Shown here: positions 48,544 to 58,348 of the stretch, in pieces
How the letters are laid out: every line of letters starts with the position of its first letter
Position numbering within the stretch: position 1 is the first letter of the stretch
DNA from: Curvibacter sp. GWA2_64_110
GTDB taxonomy: Bacteria; Pseudomonadota; Gammaproteobacteria; Burkholderiales; Burkholderiaceae_C
DNA: 64,000 bases
NCBI GenBank assembly: GCA_001797315.1
Contig: MGPC01000013.1
Location: 95,492 to 159,491, forward strand
Reading direction: 5' to 3'
The notes under the pieces: model-generated
The model's input: only the letters and a program-made list of their open reading frames with translations
The model's database searches: none
What the model was told of the DNA's origin: nothing
Position numbers and translations under genes: made by a program

Positions 48544-51264
48544 TCAGGCGTAAAGGGGATTCACTTTGTCAGCCTTGAGTCCGTACTTGGCAATCGCCTC
48601 GGCGACCTTGGCCGCCGGCACACTGCCCTCCTCGGACAACGCCTTGAGGGCGGCCACCACGATGTAATGGCGGTTCACCTCGAAGTGCTGGCGCAATTTG
48701 CTGCGGAAATCGCTGCGGCCGAAGCCGTCGGTGCCCAGCACCTTGTAGTTGCGGCCCTTCGGGATGAAGGAACGGATCTGCTCGGCGTAGGACTTGATGT
48801 AGTCGGTCGACGCCACCACCGGGCCGCTGTGTTTTTCCAGCTGCTGTGCCACGAAAGGCACGCGCGGGGTCTCGGTCGGGTGCAGCAGGTTCCAGCGTTC
48901 GCAGTCCTGGCCATCACGCGCCAGTTCGTTGAAGCTCGGGCAGCTCCAGACGTTGGCGGCCACGCCCCACTCGGCTTCCAGCAGAAGCTTCGCCGCCATC
49001 GATTCGCGCAGGATGGTGCCGGAACCCAGCAGGTTGACGCGCGGCGTCTTCTTGGCGCCTTCTTCCAGCAGGTACATGCCCTTGATGATCTGCTCTTCGG
49101 TACCGGTCTTCAGGCCCGGCATGGCGTAGTTCTCGTTCAGCAGGGTGATGTAGTAGAAGACGTTCTCCTGCTTCTCCACCATGCGCTTCAGGCCATGCTG
49201 CATGATGACGGCCACTTCGTGTGCGAAGGTCGGGTCGTAGCTGACGCAGTTGGGGATAGTGCCGGCCAGGATGTGGCTGTGGCCGTCCTCGTGTTGCAGG
49301 CCCTCGCCGTTGAGCGTGGTACGCCCGGATGTGCCGCCCAGCAGGAAACCGCGCGCCTGCATGTCGCCCGCGGCCCAGGCCAGGTCGCCGATGCGCTGGA
49401 AGCCGAACATCGAGTAGTACACGTAGAACGGGATCATGATCCGGTTGCTCGTGCTGTAGGAGGTGGCGGCGGCGATCCAGCTGCTCATGCCGCCGGCTTC
49501 GTTGATGCCTTCCTGCAGGATCTGGCCCTGCTTGTCCTCCTTGTAGTACATCACCTGGTCCTTGTCGACCGGGGTGTACTGCTGGCCTGCGGGGTTGTAG
49601 ATGCCGACCTGGCGGAACAGGCCTTCCATGCCGAAGGTACGTGCCTCGTCCACCAGGATCGGCACCACGCGCGGGCCCAGCGCCTGGTCGCGCAGCAGCT
49701 GCGTCAGGAAGCGTACATAGGCCTGGGTGGTCGAGATTTCGCGCCCTTCGGCCGAGGGCTCCAGAATGGCCTTGAAGGTGTCGAGCGACGGCACGGTGAA
49801 GCTCTCGTCGGCCTTGGTGCGGCGGTGCGGCAGGTAGCCGCCCAGCGCCTTGCGGCGCTCATGCAGGTACTTCATCTCGGGCGTGTCGTCGGCCGGCTTG
49901 TAGAACGGCAAATCGGCGATCTGGCTGTCCGGGATCGGGATGTTGAAACGGTCGCGGAAGGCCTTCACGTCCTCGTCCGACAGCTTCTTGGTCTGGTGCA
50001 CGGTGTTCCGGCCCTCGCCGATCTTGCCCATGCCGAAGCCCTTGACGGTCTTGACCAGCAGCACCGTCGGTTCGCCCTTGTGCGTGTTGGCGGCGTGGAA
50101 GGCAGCATAGACCTTCTGCGAGTCGTGGCCGCCGCGGCGCAGGTTCCAGATCTCGTCGTCGCTCATGTGGGCGACCATCTCCAGCGTGCGCGGGTCGCGG
50201 CCGAAGAAATGCTTGCGCACGTAGGCGCCGTCATTGGCCTTGAAAGCCTGGTAGTCGCCGTCGTTGCACTCCATCATGATCTTGCGCAGCGCGCCGTCCT
50301 TGTCGCGCGCCAGCAGCTCATCCCAGCCCTTGCCCCAGATCAGCTTGATCACGTTCCAGCCCGAGCCGCGGAACTCGCCTTCGAGCTCCTGGATGATCTT
50401 GCCGTTACCGCGCACCGGGCCGTCCAGGCGCTGCAGGTTGCAGTTGATGACAAAGATCAGATTGTCGAGCTTCTCGCGTGCTGCCAGGCTGATGGCGCCC
50501 AGCGACTCGACCTCGTCCATCTCGCCGTCGCCGCAGAACACCCAGACCTTGCGATTCTCGGTGTTGGCAATGCCGCGCGCATGCAGGTACTTGAGAAAGC
50601 GCGCCTGGTAGATCGCCATCAGCGGGCCCAGGCCCATGGAGACGGTCGGGAACTGCCAGAACTCGGGCATGAGCTTGGGGTGCGGGTAGCTGGAGAGGCC
50701 TTTGCCGTCGACTTCCTGGCGAAAGTTCAGCAACTGCTCCTCGCTGATGCGGCCTTCTAGGTAGGCGCGCGCGTAGATGCCGGGGGCCACGTGGCCCTGG
50801 ATGTAGATGCAGTCGCCGCCGTGGTTCTCGCTCTCGGCGTGCCAGAAATGGTTGAAGCCGGCGCCGAACATGTTGGCCAGCGAAGCGAACGAACCGATGT
50901 GGCCGCCCAGGTCGCCGCCCTCGGGCGGGTGGTGGCGGTTGGCCTTGACCACCATGGCCATGGCATTCCAGCGCATGTAGGCGCGCAGACGGGCTTCGAT
51001 CTTGATGTTGCCGGGACAACGAGTCTCCAGGTCGGGCTCGATGGTGTTCACATAACCCGTGGTGGCCGAGAAAGGCATGTCGATGCCTTCCTGACGCGCC
51101 TGCTCCAGCAGTTGCTCCAGCAGAAAGTGCGCCCGGGCACGGCCCTCGCCATGGGTGGCGCCGCTGGCAATGACCGCCGACAGCGCATCGATCCATTCGC
51201 GGGTTTCCTGCTGGTCCTCGTCGTTGGCACTGGCGCCCAACAGGTTTTCAGGTATGGCTGACAT
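48544..51264 (-). CDS. aceE: Pyruvate dehydrogenase E1 component (homodimeric)
   Basis: AceE is the thiamine-diphosphate E1 that decarboxylates pyruvate and acetylates the E2 lipoyl group. The 906-residue protein is the homodimeric type, with GDGEMDEVESLGAISLA, NCNLQRLDGPVRGNG, GEGRNTVHQTKKL and the C-terminal ASTDYIKSYAEQIR. The ATG at 51264 has AAGGAGAC upstream. It diverges from a sensor kinase gene across a 170-bp region containing an inverted repeat. Confidence 0.97.
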   Translation of the reverse strand: MSAIPENLLGASANDEDQQETREWIDALSAVIASGATHGEGRARAHFLLEQLLEQARQEGIDMPFSATTGYVNTIEPDLETRCPGNIKIEARLRAYMRWNAMAMVVKANRHHPPEGGDLGGHIGSFASLANMFGAGFNHFWHAESENHGGDCIYIQGHVAPGIYARAYLEGRISEEQLLNFRQEVDGKGLSSYPHPKLMPEFWQFPTVSMGLGPLMAIYQARFLKYLHARGIANTENRKVWVFCGDGEMDEVESLGAISLAAREKLDNLIFVINCNLQRLDGPVRGNGKIIQELEGEFRGSGWNVIKLIWGKGWDELLARDKDGALRKIMMECNDGDYQAFKANDGAYVRKHFFGRDPRTLEMVAHMSDDEIWNLRRGGHDSQKVYAAFHAANTHKGEPTVLLVKTVKGFGMGKIGEGRNTVHQTKKLSDEDVKAFRDRFNIPIPDSQIADLPFYKPADDTPEMKYLHERRKALGGYLPHRRTKADESFTVPSLDTFKAILEPSAEGREISTTQAYVRFLTQLLRDQALGPRVVPILVDEARTFGMEGLFRQVGIYNPAGQQYTPVDKDQVMYYKEDKQGQILQEGINEAGGMSSWIAAATSYSTSNRIMIPFYVYYSMFGFQRIGDLAWAAGDMQARGFLLGGTSGRTTLNGEGLQHEDGHSHILAGTIPNCVSYDPTFAHEVAVIMQHGLKRMVEKQENVFYYITLLNENYAMPGLKTGTEEQIIKGMYLLEEGAKKTPRVNLLGSGTILRESMAAKLLLEAEWGVAANVWSCPSFNELARDGQDCERWNLLHPTETPRVPFVAQQLEKHSGPVVASTDYIKSYAEQIRSFIPKGRNYKVLGTDGFGRSDFRSKLRQHFEVNRHYIVVAALKALSEEGSVPAAKVAEAIAKYGLKADKVNPLYA

Positions 51265-51348
51265 GCGGGTCTCCTTCTTGGTGTCAACGTAATTTAGTAC
51301 GGCGTCCTAACGGTGGCGCGGAGTTTCTCACATTTTTATCCATATTTC

Positions 51349-51367
51349 AAATCATGCCTTTTGATTT
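51349..51367. promoter_or_regulatory. Inverted repeat in the aceE/sensor-kinase intergenic region
   Basis: AAATCA and TGATTT flank a seven-base spacer within an AT-rich 30-bp stretch between divergent aceE and the sensor gene. It could be an operator for either direction. It does not match the AATTGG-type PdhR site. Confidence 0.3.
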
Positions 51368-51434
51368 CAATATATGAAACCACAACAAATTCAGTGCCAT
51401 CCGCAGTCAAGCCGCACCACTACACTTGTGGCCT

Positions 51435-53975
51435 ATGTCCCTGCGTTTGCCTTTCAAGCTGCCGCCCCTGCACAGCCTGCCTGTCACCGGCCTGATCCGC
51501 CAGTGGTGGCGCCGCCAGTCGCCGCACCGGCAGGACCGCTATGCCATGCTGGCACCGCTGGTCGCGGTGATGCTGTTCCTCGCGGCCATCGTGGTCGTGT
51601 TCGCCTACCTGCGGCTGGAAGAAATCGACCGTGAGCAGGAAGCGCTGCGCCATGACCTGGAATACGCCCAACAGCAGTTGCGGCTGCGCCTGCTGGAGCG
51701 CCAGGAACAGCTCATGCGCGTGGCGCGCGAACTGGGCAACCGCGAAATGGACGCCGAGGAGTTCAAGACGCGGGCCGAGTCGCTGGTCAACCAGTACCCG
51801 GAACTCAACAGCATGAGCTGGATCGACGAGCGCCGCCGCGTCAAAGCCAGCTACAGCAGCCTGTCGGCCAGCCATTTCCGGCTCGCCGGCGAGCCGCTCG
51901 GCGGCGGCGAGACCGAAAGCACCTACAACTTGGCGCGCGAACTGCAGCAGCCGGTCTACTCGCAGCGCAGCCCCAGCCCGGACAACCTGTCCCTGCTGGA
52001 GTTGCACATTCCCCTGTCCTGGCGCAACAAGTTCGCTGGCGAGATGCTGGTCGAGTACTCGGTGGACGGCCTGTACCGCTTCGGCGTGCCGGCCGAGGTC
52101 ACGGCCCGTTACGCGTTCTCGCTGCACGACGCCAAAGGTGAGCTGCTCGCCGGCACCAGCGTTCCCAAGCGCAACCCGGCCAGCCGGCTGCTGCCCTGGG
52201 CCAGCCCGGCCAACGAATATGAAGCACCGGTGTCGCCGGTGGGCAACGGACTGGTGCTGAAGGCGCGCGCCTACCGCACCTCGCTGGGGGTGATCGGCAG
52301 CGGCCTGTTCTGGCTGGTCTGCACCCTGAGCGCCATGACGGCCTGGATGCTGATCGCCAACTGGCGCCACACGCGCCGGCGCATGCAGGCGCAACAGGCC
52401 CTGGTGCTGGAGACCAACTTCCGCCGCGCCATGGAAAACTCCATGCCCACCGGCATGCGCGCTCTGGACCTGCAGGGCCGCATCACCTATGTCAATGCCG
52501 CCTTCTGCCAGATGACCGGCTGGAGCGAAAGCGAACTGGTGGGCCGGACGGCCCCCTTTCCCTACTGGCCCGAAGAAGACCGCGAACTGCTGACCACCCG
52601 ACTGGAAGATGAACTGCAGGGCCGCATCACGCCTGGCGGCTTCCAGATGCGCGTCAAGCGCAAGAACAACAGCATCTTTGACGCGCGCATCTACATCTCG
52701 CCGCTGATCGACGCGCGCGGCCAGCAGACCGGCTGGATGACCTCGATGACCGACATCACCGAGCCCAACCGGGTGCGTGAGCAGCTCTATGCCTCCTACG
52801 AGCGCTTCACCACCGTGCTCGAAGCGCTCGATGCCTCGGTCTCGGTGGCGCCTCTGGGCACGGACGAACTGCTGTTTGCCAACAAGATGTACCGGCTCTG
52901 GTTCCATGACCAGAGCAGCGGCCATGTCCGCATGGCGGTACGCACCGGGTTGCCGCTGCGGCTGAGCAGCGGCGACAGCCGCGACAGCGTGGACAGCTTT
53001 GCCGGCATGCCCACCACCAGCCTGCCAGACGTGGAAACCGAAAACGCCGAAATCTATGTGGAAGAGCTCGGCAAATGGCTGGAGGTCCGTACCCGCTACC
53101 TGACCTGGGTGGACGGCCGGCTGGCGCAGATGGTGATTGCCACCGACATGACGGCACGCCGCCTGGCCGAGGAACAGGCTGCCGCCCAGGCCGAGCGGGC
53201 GCAGACCGCCAGCCGCCTCATCACCATGGGCGAGATGGCCTCCAGCGTGGCGCACGAACTCAACCAGCCGCTGACCGCCATCAACAACTACTGCAACGGC
53301 ATGGTCTCGCGCATCAAGGCGCACCAGATCTCGGAGCAGGATCTCGTGAGCGCGCTGGAAAAGACTGCCAAGCAGGCACAGCGGGCCGGCCAGATCATCC
53401 AGCGCATCCGCGCCTTCGTGAAACGCAGCGAGCCCAACCGGACGCTTTCCGACATCGGCAGCATGGTGGACGAGGCCGTGGAGCTGACCGAGATCGGCCT
53501 GCGCCGCTTCAACGTGCGCCTGACGCATCAGGTGGCCGAACGCCTGCCCAAACTGCTGGTCGACCCGATCCTGATCGAGCAGGTGCTGGTCAACCTGCTC
53601 AAGAACGCCGCCGAATCGGTGGCGCAGGCGCACCGCCCGGCCGATCGGCGCCGCATCGAGCTGCGCGTGTTCCTCTCGGAGGCCGAGGGCAAACCGGTGG
53701 TGGAGTTTTCGGTCACCGACACCGGCCGCGGCATCGAGCCCGAGGTGATGGAGCGCCTGTACGAAGCCTTCTACACCACCAAGGCCGAGGGCATGGGCAT
53801 CGGCCTGGGCCTGTGCCGCTCCATCGTCGAGTCGCACCAGGGCCGGATGAAGGCCGAGAACCTCTACAATGGCGCCGATGTGACAGGGTGCCGTTTTTCC
53901 TTCTGGCTCCCCCTGGCCGAACCGGCGCCTGGCACGGCGGCACTTCAACACCCAGCAGAGAAAGTCTCAGGTTAA
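51435..53975 (+). CDS. PAS-domain sensor histidine kinase (FixL-like)
   Basis: This is a membrane sensor kinase of a two-component system. The 846-residue protein has a transmembrane segment near residues 38-60, a periplasmic region, a second near 283-308, then a PAS domain (about 333-442) and a further linker. The HisKA segment is ASSVAHELNQPLTAINNY (His607), followed by the ATPase domain with NLLKNAAESV, DTGRGIEPE and GMGIGLGLCRSIVESH. The ATG at 51435 is used rather than a TTG at 51426. The regulator gene follows after 3 bp, so they are a cognate pair. The ligand is unknown. Confidence 0.92.
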   Translation: MSLRLPFKLPPLHSLPVTGLIRQWWRRQSPHRQDRYAMLAPLVAVMLFLAAIVVVFAYLRLEEIDREQEALRHDLEYAQQQLRLRLLERQEQLMRVARELGNREMDAEEFKTRAESLVNQYPELNSMSWIDERRRVKASYSSLSASHFRLAGEPLGGGETESTYNLARELQQPVYSQRSPSPDNLSLLELHIPLSWRNKFAGEMLVEYSVDGLYRFGVPAEVTARYAFSLHDAKGELLAGTSVPKRNPASRLLPWASPANEYEAPVSPVGNGLVLKARAYRTSLGVIGSGLFWLVCTLSAMTAWMLIANWRHTRRRMQAQQALVLETNFRRAMENSMPTGMRALDLQGRITYVNAAFCQMTGWSESELVGRTAPFPYWPEEDRELLTTRLEDELQGRITPGGFQMRVKRKNNSIFDARIYISPLIDARGQQTGWMTSMTDITEPNRVREQLYASYERFTTVLEALDASVSVAPLGTDELLFANKMYRLWFHDQSSGHVRMAVRTGLPLRLSSGDSRDSVDSFAGMPTTSLPDVETENAEIYVEELGKWLEVRTRYLTWVDGRLAQMVIATDMTARRLAEEQAAAQAERAQTASRLITMGEMASSVAHELNQPLTAINNYCNGMVSRIKAHQISEQDLVSALEKTAKQAQRAGQIIQRIRAFVKRSEPNRTLSDIGSMVDEAVELTEIGLRRFNVRLTHQVAERLPKLLVDPILIEQVLVNLLKNAAESVAQAHRPADRRRIELRVFLSEAEGKPVVEFSVTDTGRGIEPEVMERLYEAFYTTKAEGMGIGLGLCRSIVESHQGRMKAENLYNGADVTGCRFSFWLPLAEPAPGTAALQHPAEKVSG

Positions 53976-53978
53976 AGC

Positions 53979-54605
53979 ATGAGTTTGATTCCGAAAAAGG
54001 GTACGGTTTATGTGGTGGACGACGACGAGGCCGTGCGCGATTCGCTGCAGTGGCTGCTCGAAGGCAAGGACTACCGGGTGCGTTGTTTCGACTCGGCCGA
54101 GTCCTTCCTCGGCCGCTACGACCCACGCGAAGTCGCCTGCCTGATCGTCGACATCCGCATGGGCGGCATGACCGGGCTGGAGTTGCAGAACCGCCTGATC
54201 GAGAGCCGTTCGCCGCTGCCCATCGTCTTCATCACCGGCCACGGCGACGTGCCGATGGCGGTGGACACCATGAAGAAGGGCGCCATGGATTTCATCCAGA
54301 AGCCGTTCAAGGAAGACCAGCTGGTCAGCCTGGTCGAACGCATGCTGGAGCACGCACGCGAATCCTTCAGCGTCCATCAGCAGGCCGCCAGCCGCGATGC
54401 CCTGCTCTCCAAGCTCACGCTGCGCGAAAGCCAGGTGCTGGAGCGCATCGTCGCCGGCCGCCTGAACAAGCAGATCGCCGACGACCTGGGCATCAGCATC
54501 AAGACGGTGGAAGCGCACCGCGCCAACATCATGGAAAAGCTCAACGCCAACACCGTGGCCGACCTGCTCAAGATCGCACTGGGACAAGCCGCCCCGAAAA
54601 CCTGA
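53979..54605 (+). CDS. FixJ/NarL-type response regulator
   Basis: This is the cognate transcription regulator of the upstream kinase. The 208-residue product has an N-terminal receiver domain (YVVDDDEAVRDSLQWLL, phosphoacceptor Asp58 in LIVDIRMGG, then ITGHGDVPMAV and KPFKEDQL). The C-terminal LuxR-type helix-turn-helix is LTLRESQVLERIVAGRLNKQ and ISIKTVEAHRANIMEKL. The domain order is that of FixJ. Regulation of the nearby aceE operon is a possibility from position only. Confidence 0.93.
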   Translation: MSLIPKKGTVYVVDDDEAVRDSLQWLLEGKDYRVRCFDSAESFLGRYDPREVACLIVDIRMGGMTGLELQNRLIESRSPLPIVFITGHGDVPMAVDTMKKGAMDFIQKPFKEDQLVSLVERMLEHARESFSVHQQAASRDALLSKLTLRESQVLERIVAGRLNKQIADDLGISIKTVEAHRANIMEKLNANTVADLLKIALGQAAPKT

Positions 54606-54610
54606 CGCTT

Positions 54611-54665
54611 CATTTTTCATAGCACTTCACGCCCGCGGCACAAGGACTAGCGGGCGTTTTTACTT
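54611..54665 (+). terminator. Terminator/interspersed element after the response regulator
   Basis: ACGCCCGC (54629-54636) pairs with GCGGGCGT (54650-54657), followed by a T-run (54657-54661). The surrounding T-rich lead and TAGCA core match the repeat family at 521 and 37586, so the terminator appears to be one of these elements. Confidence 0.7.
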
Positions 54666-54682
54666 TAAAAACGGAAAACACC

Positions 54683-55546
54683 ATGACACAAGCAACCGGC
54701 CGCCTGATCGACGGCAATGCCCTCTCCAAGCAACTGCGCGCCGAAGTGGCGCAGCGCGCCGCCGCCCTCAAGGCACGCGGCATCACGCCCGGTCTGGCGG
54801 TGATCCTGGTCGGCGACAACCCGGCCTCGCAGGTTTATGTGCGCAACAAGGTCAAGGCCTGCGAAGACAGCGGCCTGCACTCGGTGCTGGAGAAATACGA
54901 GGCCGGCATGAGCGAAGCCGCGCTGCTGGCCCGCATCGATGCGCTGAACCGTGATCCCGCCATCCACGGCATCCTGGTCCAGTTGCCGCTGCCGGCGCAC
55001 ATCGACGCCCACAAGGTGATCGAGGCCATCTCCCCGGCCAAGGACGTGGACGGCTTTCACGTCGCCAGCGCCGGCGCGCTGATGGTCGGCCAGCCCGGCT
55101 TCTGGCCCTGCACGCCCTACGGCTGCATGAAGATGCTGGAATCCATCGGTTATGACCTGAAAGGCAAGCACGCGGTGGTGATCGGCCGCTCCAACATCGT
55201 CGGCAAGCCGATGGCACTGATGCTGCTGCAGCAGAACGCCACCGTCACCATCTGCCACAGCGCCACCAAGGACCTGAAAGCCATGACGCTGCAGGCCGAC
55301 GTCATCGTCGCTGCGGTCGGCAAGCGCAAGGTGCTGACGGCCGACATGGTCAAGCCCGGCGCGGTGGTGATCGACGTCGGCATGAACCGCAACGAGGAAG
55401 GCAAGCTGTGCGGCGACGTCGATTTCGAGGGCGTGAAGCAGGTCGCCGGCTGGATCACCCCGGTGCCCGGCGGCGTCGGCCCCATGACAATCACCATGCT
55501 GCTGGTCAACACGATGGAAGCGGCCGAGCGTGTGGCCGCGGCCTGA
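54683..55546 (+). CDS. folD: Methylenetetrahydrofolate dehydrogenase / cyclohydrolase
   Basis: FolD interconverts 5,10-methylene-, methenyl- and 10-formyl-tetrahydrofolate for one-carbon supply. The 287-residue protein has the family signatures [21 protein letters not shown] (catalytic Lys), [12 protein letters not shown], the Rossmann motif [16 protein letters not shown] and [16 protein letters not shown]. It is complete and starts at the ATG at 54683, after the terminator, so it probably has its own promoter. Confidence 0.97.
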   Translation: MTQATGRLIDGNALSKQLRAEVAQRAAALKARGITPGLAVILVGDNPASQVYVRNKVKACEDSGLHSVLEKYEAGMSEAALLARIDALNRDPAIHGILVQLPLPAHIDAHKVIEAISPAKDVDGFHVASAGALMVGQPGFWPCTPYGCMKMLESIGYDLKGKHAVVIGRSNIVGKPMALMLLQQNATVTICHSATKDLKAMTLQADVIVAAVGKRKVLTADMVKPGAVVIDVGMNRNEEGKLCGDVDFEGVKQVAGWITPVPGGVGPMTITMLLVNTMEAAERVAAA

Positions 55547-55615
55547 TCGCGGCGATTGAAAAAACCCATGGCCGGAAGCCTTGAATCATCAAGGGCCGGC
55601 CGTAACATGTTGCAC

Positions 55616-57649
55616 ATGAGCAATCCCCTCCTCGACTTCACCGACCTCCCGCTGTTCGACCAGATCCGGCCCGAGCATGTGGCCCCCGCCATCGACGCCC
55701 TGCTGCAGGAGTCCGACGCCGCGCTGGAGCGCGTCACCGCGCCCGACTTCCCGGCCGAGTGGACGGCGATTGCCAACGTGCTCGACGTCACCACCGAAAA
55801 GCTGGGCCGTGCCTGGGGTGCGGTCAGCCACCTCAACAGCGTGGCCGACACACCCGAACTGCGCGCCGCCTACAACGCGGCCCTGCCCCGCGTCACCGAG
55901 TTCTGGACCCGCCTGGGCGCCGACGAGCGCCTGTACGCCAAGTACAAGGCGCTCGACCCGGCCAAGCTCAACGGCGAACAGCGCCAGGCGCACAAGAACG
56001 CGCTGCGCAACTTCGTGCTCGGCGGCGCCGAGCTGCAGGGCGCGGCCAAGGAACGTTACGCGCAGATCCAGGAGCGCCAGGCCGAACTGAGCCAGAAGTT
56101 CAGCGAGAACGCGCTCGACGCCACCGACGCCTTCGCCTACTACGCCGCTGAGGCCGAACTCGACGGCCTGCCCGAGGACGTGAAACAGACCGCGCGTGCC
56201 GCCGCCGAAAAAGACGGCAAGGATGGTTACAAGCTCACGCTCAAGATGCCGTGCTACCTGCCGGTGATGCAGTTCGCCAGGCGCAGCGCGCTGCGCCACA
56301 CGCTCTACCGCGCTTTTGTCACGCGCGCATCCGACCAGGCCGAGGGTGAAGGTTCCAAATTCGACAACAGCGCGTTGATCCGCGACATCCTGGCGCTGCG
56401 CCAGGAAGAAGCCCAGTTGCTGGGCTATCTGAACTTCGGTGAAGTGTCGGTGGTGCCCAAGATGGCCGAGTCGCCCGAGCAGGTGGTGCGCTTCCTGCGC
56501 GACCTGGCGCAAAAAGCCCGCCCCTATGCCGAGCAGGACATTGCCGACCTGCGCGCCTTCGCCCAGCAGGAACTCGGCATTGCCGACCCGCAGCCCTGGG
56601 ACTGGCCCTACATCTCCGAGCGTCTCAAGGAAGCGCGCTACGCCTTCAGCGAGCAGGAGGTCAAACCCTACTTCACCGCACCGCGCGTGCTGGCCGGCCT
56701 GTTCAAGATCGTCGAGACCCTCTTCGAGGTCAGCATCCGCCGCGACAGCGCACCGGTGTGGCATCCGGCGGTCGAGTTCTACCGCATCGAACGTGGCAAT
56801 GCGCTGGTCGGCCAGTTCTACCTCGATCAGCCGGCCCGTACCGGCAAGCGCGGCGGCGCCTGGATGGACGACGTGCGCGCACGCTGGCTGCGCCCCGACA
56901 CCGGCCGCCTGCAGACGCCGGTGGCGCACCTGGTGTGCAACTTTGCCGACGGCATCGACGGCAAACCCGCCCTGCTGACGCACGACGACGTCATCACCCT
57001 GTTCCACGAGTTCGGCCACGGCCTGCACCACATGCTGACGCAAGTGAACGAGCGCGATGTGTCGGGCATCAGCGGCGTCGAGTGGGATGCCGTGGAACTG
57101 CCCAGCCAGTTCATGGAGAACTTCTGCTGGGAGTGGGACGTGCTCAGGCACATGACGGCGCACGTCGACACCGGCGAACCGCTGCCGCGCGCCCTGTACG
57201 ACAAGATGATCGCCGCCAAGAACTTCCAGAGCGGCATGCAGACCTTGCGCCAGATCGAGTTCGCGCTGTTCGACATGCTGCTGCATACCGAGCACGACCC
57301 GGCGCAGGACTTCATGCCCCTGCTCGACCTGGTGCGTGCCGAGGTGGCGGTACTGCAGCCGCCGGCCTGGAGCCGCACCGCGCATACCTTCAGCCACATC
57401 TTCGCCGGCGGTTATGCGGCTGGCTACTACAGCTACAAATGGGCCGAGGTGCTGAGCGCCGACGCCTACGCCGCCTTCGAGGAAACAGTTGGTAAAGACG
57501 GCTTGCCCAGCGTGCAAACCGGACGACAATACCGCCAAGCCATCCTGGAGGCCGGCGGCAGCCGCCCGGCCATCGAGTCGTTCAAGGCCTTCCGCGGCCG
57601 CGAACCCAGCCTCGATGCCCTGCTGCGGCACCAGGGCATGGCGCCATAA
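55616..57649 (+). CDS. prlC: M3-family oligopeptidase (oligopeptidase A)
   Basis: This is a cytosolic zinc metallopeptidase that degrades small peptides, including cleaved signal peptides. The 677-residue protein carries the zinc motif HEFGHGLHH (first His near residue 464) and SYKWAEVLSADAYAAF close to the end, typical of OpdA. The N-terminal helical half is complete. The start is uncertain by a few codons: ATGs at 55607 and 55616 both fit. The latter matches the family's usual start NPLLDFTDLPLF, but the ribosome site AAGGG suits the former. Confidence 0.93.
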   Translation: MSNPLLDFTDLPLFDQIRPEHVAPAIDALLQESDAALERVTAPDFPAEWTAIANVLDVTTEKLGRAWGAVSHLNSVADTPELRAAYNAALPRVTEFWTRLGADERLYAKYKALDPAKLNGEQRQAHKNALRNFVLGGAELQGAAKERYAQIQERQAELSQKFSENALDATDAFAYYAAEAELDGLPEDVKQTARAAAEKDGKDGYKLTLKMPCYLPVMQFARRSALRHTLYRAFVTRASDQAEGEGSKFDNSALIRDILALRQEEAQLLGYLNFGEVSVVPKMAESPEQVVRFLRDLAQKARPYAEQDIADLRAFAQQELGIADPQPWDWPYISERLKEARYAFSEQEVKPYFTAPRVLAGLFKIVETLFEVSIRRDSAPVWHPAVEFYRIERGNALVGQFYLDQPARTGKRGGAWMDDVRARWLRPDTGRLQTPVAHLVCNFADGIDGKPALLTHDDVITLFHEFGHGLHHMLTQVNERDVSGISGVEWDAVELPSQFMENFCWEWDVLRHMTAHVDTGEPLPRALYDKMIAAKNFQSGMQTLRQIEFALFDMLLHTEHDPAQDFMPLLDLVRAEVAVLQPPAWSRTAHTFSHIFAGGYAAGYYSYKWAEVLSADAYAAFEETVGKDGLPSVQTGRQYRQAILEAGGSRPAIESFKAFRGREPSLDALLRHQGMAP

Positions 57650-57670
57650 GCGAAAGGGAATCAGCGCACC

Positions 57671-58324
57671 ATGAAGCGGTCGATCCGTCAGCATCCGGCA
57701 ACCCTTGCGACCGCCAGTCTTCTGCTGGCCTTGGCCGTTTCCCTGGTTCAGGCGCAAGGCATCTACCGCATCGTCGGACCGGATGGCCGCGTCACCTTCT
57801 CCGACAAACCGCCGGCGGCCGGCGACAAGACCACCCCGCTCGCCACCGATGGCCGTAGCGAAACCCAGGCGGCCAGCGAGTTGCCCTATGAGCTGCGCCA
57901 ACTGGCGCGCCGCTATCCGGTGACGCTCTACAGCGGCGACAACTGTGCACCCTGCGACAGCGGCCGTACCCTGCTCAACAGCCGCGGCATTCCCTTCACC
58001 GAGCGCAGCGTCGCCACGCCGCAGGACGCCGATGCCCTGCAAAAGTTCAACGGCGACGCTTCCATCCCGGTACTGACCATCGGCGGCCAACGCCTCAAGG
58101 GTTTTCTGGCGGCGGACTGGAGCCAGTACCTCGACGCCGCCGGCTACCCCAAGACCTCGCAGTTGCCGGCGAACTATCGCAACCCGGCGCCGACACCACT
58201 GGTCCCGCCGCCGCCACCGGTTCCGGTCAATGACAACCGGAGCACCGCACCCGCGGAACGTGAACCGGCCCCGTCGCCAGCACCGGCCCCCAGCCCGGGC
58301 AACCCTGCCGGCATCGTTTTCTAG
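57671..58324 (+). CDS. Exported DUF4124 / glutaredoxin-fold protein
   Basis: This is a 217-residue periplasmic protein. It has a signal peptide (ATASLLLALAVSLVQAQ), then a DUF4124-type segment (IYRIVGPDGRVTFSDKPP), then a glutaredoxin-like domain with the redox motif CAPC near residue 95 and SIPVLTIGGQRLKGF. A proline-rich tail follows. It probably handles a thiol-disulfide exchange in the envelope. It starts 21 bp after the oligopeptidase gene and may share its transcript. Confidence 0.85.
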   Translation: MKRSIRQHPATLATASLLLALAVSLVQAQGIYRIVGPDGRVTFSDKPPAAGDKTTPLATDGRSETQAASELPYELRQLARRYPVTLYSGDNCAPCDSGRTLLNSRGIPFTERSVATPQDADALQKFNGDASIPVLTIGGQRLKGFLAADWSQYLDAAGYPKTSQLPANYRNPAPTPLVPPPPPVPVNDNRSTAPAEREPAPSPAPAPSPGNPAGIVF

Positions 58325-58348
58325 CGACAGGTTCCGGGCGCGTCGCGT

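Noticed and set aside
51420..53951. Minus-strand open frame of about 840 codons
   Set aside because: Antisense to the sensor kinase gene, which has clear domains in the other strand.
55589..58090. Minus-strand open frame of about 830 codons
   Set aside because: Shadow of the oligopeptidase and glutaredoxin-like genes; no motif.
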